Shown here piece after piece: positions 59,328-64,000 of a stretch of 64,000 bases of DNA (positions are counted from its first letter, which is position 1; every line of letters begins with the position of its first letter). The position numbers were made by a program, and so were the translations under genes. Source of the stretch: Hyphomicrobiales bacterium (GTDB taxonomy: Bacteria; Pseudomonadota; Alphaproteobacteria; Rhizobiales; Rhizobiaceae); the NCBI GenBank assembly GCA_900470965.1, contig UCCS01000047.1, positions 29,684 to 93,683 on the forward strand, read 5' to 3'. Below the pieces are notes generated by a model. The model worked only from the letters and a program-made list of their open reading frames with translations, was not told where the DNA came from and did not search any database.

Positions 59328-60682
59328 TCTGCAGCCTCCAAATATGTCGCGTTCTCAGAGGGTATGTCGCCTGGATCGGCTCCCTGAGCCCGCATCTGCT
59401 TCTGAATTGCCCGGATATCGGCCTGGCGAACGGTCGTTCCGGCATTGAGGGCGACCGTTGCGGCGACACCTGCCGCTTCGCCCATCGCCATGCAAGGCGG
59501 GATCTCGCGGCTGGATTTCTGCGCCTGTGGTGTTGCCGAATAGTGCCGGCCGGCAACGATCAGCTGGTCGACTTCTCTGGGCAACATCGCGCGGTAGGGC
59601 GTGTAGTAATCGCGGCCGCGGCAGACCGTGTCGGCAAAATGCCGGCGGGTCATGACGTCGTCCTTCGTCACGACATAGTCACCCTGGAGTAGCCGCGTCT
59701 GGCGCACGCCCGTCTGCGGCGCGAAATCGACGACATAGGCATTCTCGAAGCCGGGCATTTTTTCCCGCGCGAAATCGAGCAGTTTCGCGATCCGCGAGCG
59801 GCCTTCCATCTCCGCCTTTGTCAAATCCTCGACCTTCAGGCCGCTCAAGGTCGGCATATGCGGGCAGTTCAGCCAGACGACGCCAGGCAGCGGCGTCTTC
59901 AGCCACCAGAAGGACCAGCAACCGCCGATCAGCCGCTTGGCTTCATGATCGAGCGCCTTGAAGACTTCCGGCTCTTGCTGTTCGAAACGCTCCGCCGCTT
60001 CCGTATCGACACCGCCCCAGCGCGACACCGTCGTCAGGATGAAATTGGATTCGATGTGGGCGGCGCCGGCGCTGGCCGCCACATCCAGATCGCCCGTCGT
60101 GTCGATAACGACATCGCCGAGGATCGCCTGCATGCCTTCCTTGGTCTGGCAGATGACGCCCTTGATCGTTCCGCCCTCGACGATTGCCGAGGAGAACCAG
60201 CTGTGTGTTCTGAGCTTGATCTTCGCATCGGCGATCATGTCATAGGCGGCGCGCTTGAAGGCGTCGGGATCGAAGGCGGCCGAAAAGCAGATTGGGTGCG
60301 GCATCGACTGCGTGTGGAAGTCGAAGAGCCCCCATCGCGCCCAGCGCTGCCAGGCCTCCGGCGTATCGCGGAATTCGATCAGGCGATCACGGTCGGTCGG
60401 CGTCACGCAGAGCCCCCAGCGTTTCATGCGCTCGATCATCTCCATGCAGATGCCGCGCACGGTGATTTCGAGCTCGTTGATCATGTCGTCGAGCACGAGC
60501 ACCATGCCGCCGGCGGCAAGCCCGCCGACATAGGGATAACGTTCGAGAAGCGTGACGCTGGCGCCGTTGCGTGCGGCCGAGACGGCTGCGGCAATCCCTG
60601 CCGGGCCACCGCCGACCACGACGACATCGGAGCGATCGACGACACGGATATCCCGTGCAGGCTGATGAATAACCTGTTCCAT
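59324..60682 (-). CDS. FAD-dependent oxidoreductase (FAD_oxidored type)
   Basis: This is a 452-residue flavoprotein. The N-terminal FAD-binding motif is VVVVGGGPAGIAAAVSAARN, with GASVTLLERYPYVGG. A second conserved part is QTGVRQTRLLQGDYVVTKDD, and the C-terminal ATPQAQKSSREIPPCMAMGE with AAGVAATVAL closes the FAD domain. This is the PF12831-like group, whose substrates are mostly unknown. It overlaps the CoA-transferase gene by four bases and lies 27 bases after the permease gene, so it is part of the operon. It probably catalyses the first oxidation of the imported compound. Confidence 0.92.
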   Translation of the reverse strand: MEQVIHQPARDIRVVDRSDVVVVGGGPAGIAAAVSAARNGASVTLLERYPYVGGLAAGGMVLVLDDMINELEITVRGICMEMIERMKRWGLCVTPTDRDRLIEFRDTPEAWQRWARWGLFDFHTQSMPHPICFSAAFDPDAFKRAAYDMIADAKIKLRTHSWFSSAIVEGGTIKGVICQTKEGMQAILGDVVIDTTGDLDVAASAGAAHIESNFILTTVSRWGGVDTEAAERFEQQEPEVFKALDHEAKRLIGGCWSFWWLKTPLPGVVWLNCPHMPTLSGLKVEDLTKAEMEGRSRIAKLLDFAREKMPGFENAYVVDFAPQTGVRQTRLLQGDYVVTKDDVMTRRHFADTVCRGRDYYTPYRAMLPREVDQLIVAGRHYSATPQAQKSSREIPPCMAMGEAAGVAATVALNAGTTVRQADIRAIQKQMRAQGADPGDIPSENATYLEAAE

Positions 60683-60709
60683 TGGTGTTCCCTCGATGTT
60701 TTCTAAGCT

Positions 60710-61549
60710 TTAGTGCTGTCCAGCCGGCTTCCAGCGGATCATCTTCGCCTCGGCGACTGAGACGATAAAGAAGAGGATCACAGCAAGCAGGGCGGCGATG
60801 ACGACCGTTGCGTAAAGCAGCGGCGAGCGGAAATTATAGGTCGCCTCGATGATAAGAGCGCCAAGCCCGAAGCTGGAACCGATCCATTCCGCGACGATCG
60901 CTCCCATGACACTGCTAGTCGCAGCGATCTTTAAGGCAGCGAAGAGGAATGGCAGCGAGCTTGGCAGACGGACCTTCCAGAGGATCTCCGAGTTGCTGGC
61001 CGATAGTACCCGCATCAGGTCAAGCATTGCGGGGCTTGCGGAACGGAGTCCCTGAACCATGTTGACCAGCGTCGGGAAGAAACAGATCAGGCCGGCAATG
61101 ATGATCTTCGGGGCGACGCCGTTGCCGAAGATCAGCACCAGGATCGGCGCAAGCGCGATGATCGGAATCGCCTTGACGAAGACGGCGATCGGATAGAAGG
61201 CCTTCTCCGCAGTGGCGCTGTGGACGAACCAGATCGCCAGCAGAATAGCGATGAGATTGCCGAAGACGAAGCCGAGGACAGCTTCCAGCACCGTCGGCAG
61301 GACGTTTCGCGTCAGCGTCGCGACGTTGTCGCGAAAGGCAAAGAGCACGTCGAGTGGACTCGGCGCCATGAAGGTCGGGATCTTGAAGATCCAGATGACC
61401 GCCTGCCAGAGCACGATGCAGCCGAATGCCGCAAGGATCGCCGGCATGTGCGAGGAGAAAACGCCGACGGTTGCGTCGAGGATGGCAACCTTGCGCGGCG
61501 CCTTGGCCACGCGACTGAAGTCAGAGTGCACGGCGTTGCTCATATGCAC
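60710..61549 (-). CDS. ABC permease, SsuC/TauC/ThiX-like
   Basis: This is a 279-residue inner-membrane permease with about six hydrophobic segments and the EAA-like loop RVLSASNSEILWKVRLPSSL. It belongs to the group that serves sulfonates, nitrate, taurine, pyrimidine precursors and riboflavin-like substrates. It pairs with the ATPase gene, overlapping it by about ten bases, and with the Tat-type binding protein. ATG 61543 is an alternative start. Confidence 0.92.
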   Translation of the reverse strand: MHMSNAVHSDFSRVAKAPRKVAILDATVGVFSSHMPAILAAFGCIVLWQAVIWIFKIPTFMAPSPLDVLFAFRDNVATLTRNVLPTVLEAVLGFVFGNLIAILLAIWFVHSATAEKAFYPIAVFVKAIPIIALAPILVLIFGNGVAPKIIIAGLICFFPTLVNMVQGLRSASPAMLDLMRVLSASNSEILWKVRLPSSLPFLFAALKIAATSSVMGAIVAEWIGSSFGLGALIIEATYNFRSPLLYATVVIAALLAVILFFIVSVAEAKMIRWKPAGQH

Positions 61550-62358
61550 TCCTCCAGCAGCGCGCGCAGATGCGCAGTCACTTTGATAAAGTCGACCGTG
61601 TCGCGCATCGCAAGGGCGCGGGGGTAGGGAAGGTCGACTTTCATGAATTCTTTCACTCTGCCGGGATGGGCCTGCAGCATAAGCACCTGCTGGCCGAGAA
61701 AGACTGCCTCCGGGATCGAATGTGTTACGAAGACGATAGTTGTGCCCGTCTCGCGCCAGATGCGTAAGAGTTCCTCGTTGAGCTTGTCACGGGTGATTTC
61801 GTCAAGAGCGCCGAATGGCTCGTCCATCAAAAGGATGCGCGGCTTGGTTACCAGGGCACGGGCGATGGCGACCCGCTGGCGCATGCCACCCGACAATTCA
61901 TGCGGAAGAGCATTTTCGCGCCCCTTAAGGCCGACGAGTGCCAGCAGCTCCATGGGATCGGCATAGGCGCTCTTGTCATGCTTGCCGACTTCCATCGGCA
62001 GGCGAACGTTGTCGATGACGCTCCGCCACGGCAGAAGCGTTGCCTCCTGGAAGACGAAGGCGAAGTCGCGCCCCTGGCGTGCGTCGCGCGGCGGCTGGCC
62101 GAATACCGAGACGGAACCGTCGCTGATATGGACAAGATCGGCGATGCAGCGCAGCAAGGTCGACTTGCCGCAACCGGACGGGCCGAGCATCGTGACGAAC
62201 GATCCCTCTGGAATGTCGACGGAGACCTTGGAGAGGGCAGTGAATTCATTGCCCTTGTTGCCGAAACGAATATCCAGATCACGAATGGAGACGGCAAGTC
62301 GTGCCATTTCGGCTGTTGCCAGCGGCTGTGGCTGCTTGATGGTGGCGGCGCTCATCAT
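61540..62358 (-). CDS. ABC ATPase, SsuB/TauB-like
   Basis: This is a 272-residue ABC ATPase. It shows Walker A GPSGCGKST, a Q loop in FVFQEATLLPWRSV, signature LSGGMRQR, Walker B ILLMDEPFGALDE and the switch His in FVTHSI. It has no TOBE domain, as usual for nitrate/sulfonate/taurine-type importers. ATG 62358 (or 62355) starts 5 bases after the binding-protein stop. It drives the permease encoded next. Confidence 0.93.
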   Translation of the reverse strand: MMSAATIKQPQPLATAEMARLAVSIRDLDIRFGNKGNEFTALSKVSVDIPEGSFVTMLGPSGCGKSTLLRCIADLVHISDGSVSVFGQPPRDARQGRDFAFVFQEATLLPWRSVIDNVRLPMEVGKHDKSAYADPMELLALVGLKGRENALPHELSGGMRQRVAIARALVTKPRILLMDEPFGALDEITRDKLNEELLRIWRETGTTIVFVTHSIPEAVFLGQQVLMLQAHPGRVKEFMKVDLPYPRALAMRDTVDFIKVTAHLRALLEECI

Positions 62359-62363
62359 GACGT

Positions 62364-63398
62364 TCACCCGATTTGTTTGCGGATTTCGGTCGTCGCGTCG
62401 AGGATCACCATGCTGGCGACGTCGTCTACGGTCGGTGTGGCTCCTGCAAACTGCTTGAGATCGGCATAGGCTTTGATCTGTGCCGCCCAATTATCCTTGT
62501 TCATCGTGCCCCAGCCGGTCTCTTTGGTGCTATCCCCAAAGGAGAAATCGATGACAGAGTGAACAGCCTCCAGCTCGCTTGCCCTGTCGAGGTTGGGATA
62601 AGCGTCGACCAGCATATCAACGGCTTCTTCCGGATGGTCGCGCACATACCCCCAGCCCTTGGCCGCGGCCGTCGTGAAGCGGACCAGCACGTCGGCGTGT
62701 TTATCCAGCTGTTCGTCGGTCGTGTAATAAACGTTGGCATAAAGCTTAAGCCCGGCGTCCCACAACATCATGTCGACACGCTCGTCACCGAGCACCTTCA
62801 GGGCATTGGTGTTCGTGACCCAGCCGGTGACGGCATCGGCCTGCCCCGTCATCAACTGGTTCATATCCGAGCCCATGTTGACCATCTTCACCTTGTCCTC
62901 GGAAATGCCATTCTGAGCCAGCAGCGCGCGCAAAAGGATGAAAGCCGTCGGTTGGGTGGCGATCGTCTTGCCGATCATGTCCTTCGGCTCGCGGATTGGC
63001 GCCTTTTTCAGCGAGAAATACGTAAATGGATGCTTACGGTATCCAGCCAGAAATGCCTTGACCGGCATGCCGGCCGAGCGCGCGAGCATGACGGACGGGC
63101 TTGAGGAAATTTGGCCGATCGTGGATTGACCTGCCGCGACGCCGGCGACGCCATCGACATTCGGACCGCCGGGGACGATGGTGAGATTGATGCCCTGCTC
63201 TGTGAAAAAGCCCTTCTTCTGGGCGGCGACCTCACCGATAAGGCCGTTCGAGGCTAGCCAGCCGAGCTGCATGCGAATCTCCGCAACATCGGCGGCCTTA
63301 CCGGCGCGGATACCGATAAAGGTCTCGGTTGCAGCGAGGCCGCCAACCAAGGCGGCATTGGATAGAAAACGGCGGCGATTCATCACGAATTGAGACAT
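62364..63398 (-). CDS. Tat-type ABC binding protein, NMT1/SsuA-like
   Basis: This is a 344-residue periplasmic binding protein. The N-terminus MSQFVMNRRRFLSNAALVGG is a twin-arginine signal, so it may be exported folded. The mature part has the NMT1/THI5-like pattern: IRMQLGWLASNGLIGEVAAQ, KKGFFTEQGINLTIVPGGPN, and DAVTGWVTNTNALKVLGDER. Relatives bind pyrimidine precursors, aliphatic sulfonates, aromatic acids or riboflavin. It is the first gene of the eight-gene operon and thus should carry the substrate specificity. The ligand cannot be named from sequence. Confidence 0.92.
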   Translation of the reverse strand: MSQFVMNRRRFLSNAALVGGLAATETFIGIRAGKAADVAEIRMQLGWLASNGLIGEVAAQKKGFFTEQGINLTIVPGGPNVDGVAGVAAGQSTIGQISSSPSVMLARSAGMPVKAFLAGYRKHPFTYFSLKKAPIREPKDMIGKTIATQPTAFILLRALLAQNGISEDKVKMVNMGSDMNQLMTGQADAVTGWVTNTNALKVLGDERVDMMLWDAGLKLYANVYYTTDEQLDKHADVLVRFTTAAAKGWGYVRDHPEEAVDMLVDAYPNLDRASELEAVHSVIDFSFGDSTKETGWGTMNKDNWAAQIKAYADLKQFAGATPTVDDVASMVILDATTEIRKQIG

Positions 63399-64000
63399 GC
63401 TGATAGTTCCCCTGTTGATTGGGCGATCGGACTTTTCGTCTCGTTATCCACCAATTTCCGGATGATGGGGGAATCTCGCGTTCTAATAAAGAACAATTAT
63501 GCGCATTCTACATTGCCAAAAAGGCAACGGTACTTGGCGTTCGGTTCAGTTGATGCCGGTGCGGAGATGCGGGGGAGCGGAAAGATATGGACATAAAGAT
63601 ATTCTCTAATCTGGCGCCTTTTGCGAAGGGCATCGCGCCTAGCGCAATCCGGATCTGGAGCGGACCCAATTCGAACTGGACTCGCCGGCTCCGTCGTCAG
63701 TCGAGCCACCGTTCGATGCGCTTGCACGCGGTCTTTCGGGGCACGGCCCAGGACTGGAGGCGACCACTCCGCCTGGCATGTGGGAAGGTCTCTCTGAAAC
63801 GCGCGATGGTCATCTGGTCGAACGTAAAGGAAACCGTCTCCTGTGGTGGGCGTCTGCCTCATCCTGTTCCTGGTGCTCATAAGCCATGGAAGGAAAACGA
63901 TCAGCCTGCTGTCGGATCTCGCCTACAGCGCGTCTTCATTGGAAAAAATTGCACTTTCTGCGCGCCGCGAGCTGGAGGCGCCGTCTTTCGGCCCTCCCGT
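63399..64000. other. Upstream region and window edge, no supported gene
   Basis: The first 100 bases hold the promoter region of the catabolic operon. The remaining 500 bases contain short frames on both strands with no family signature, and the window cuts the region. Confidence 0.4.
63480..63494. promoter_or_regulatory. T-N11-A palindrome upstream of catabolic operon
   Basis: GTTC-TAATAAA-GAAC is a perfect 4-bp inverted repeat with a 7-base AT-rich spacer, 82-96 bases upstream of the operon's first start codon. It has the T-N11-A form (63481-63493) of LysR sites. The regulator encoded in the operon is the likely ligand-dependent activator. Confidence 0.45.

Noticed and set aside
1..64000. 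CRISPR arrays, rRNA genes, replication (repABC) or conjugation genes
   Set aside because: No regularly spaced repeats, rRNA segments, RepA/RepB/RepC or Tra/VirB motifs were seen on reading both strands.

Overview
The window looks like an accessory replicon or genomic island of an alphaproteobacterium of the order Rhizobiales (Rhizobium, Sinorhizobium or Agrobacterium type). The evidence is a DUF982 protein, a SyrB-like N-terminus, several small proteins of rhizobial type, a ugpBAECQ operon, many LysR and SDR genes, and high GC content with strong codon bias. I see no rRNA, tRNA, CRISPR array, replication origin or conjugation gene. The assignment rests on gene families seen by eye; no database was searched.

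Layout. (1) 0.2-9.8 kb: a DUF1330 protein, a Fic relic, a LysR regulator divergent from an exported alpha/beta hydrolase, an EamA exporter, an OmpR-type two-component system followed by a decayed second kinase, a frameshifted small exported protein and an exported prolyl-oligopeptidase-like enzyme. (2) 9.8-19.6 kb: a redox-gene array with five SDR genes, a Gfo/Idh/MocA oxidoreductase and three LysR regulators, plus a LysR relic. (3) 19.8-33.5 kb: a low-density graveyard. Intact genes are a GFA-type protein, a glutathione transferase, a 2H-phosphoesterase-like protein, a zinc-ribbon protein, a DUF1254/DUF1214 protein, a DUF982 protein and several small proteins. Between them lie relics of IS3 and IS21 elements, a VOC protein, an SDR, a PAS sensor, an AbiEii toxin, an aldehyde dehydrogenase, a LysR regulator and a DinJ/RelE toxin-antitoxin pair. 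(4) 33.5-37.3 kb: a large AI-2E family permease with an extra C-terminal domain, and a SyrB-LysR chimera.

(5) 37.4-44.1 kb: an intact operon ugpB-ugpA-ugpE-ugpC-ugpQ-deoR-HAD for uptake and hydrolysis of glycerophosphodiesters or glycerol-3-phosphate. Two copies of one palindrome lie upstream, and a strong hairpin sits between ugpB and ugpA. (6) 44.2-53.1 kb: an AfuABC/FbpABC-like importer divergent from a LacI regulator, then two Nudix hydrolases, a truncated CofD/YvcK-like protein and an inositol-monophosphatase-family phosphatase. The palindrome TTGCA-N6-TGCAA occurs at least twice between the importer and lacI, and once 38 bp upstream of the phosphatase. This suggests one LacI regulon that imports a phosphorylated compound and dephosphorylates it.

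(7) 53.2-55.0 kb: an IS110 relic, a ferredoxin and a collapsed DapA-family relic. (8) 55.0-63.4 kb: eight tightly packed minus-strand genes that look like one operon: Tat-type binding protein, ATPase, permease, FAD oxidoreductase, class III CoA-transferase, enoyl-CoA hydratase, LysR regulator and amidohydrolase. It looks like a self-contained uptake and catabolic unit for an unidentified small molecule, with a T-N11-A motif upstream. Units 6 and 8 are the best candidates for undescribed systems. The last 0.6 kb holds no gene I can support.
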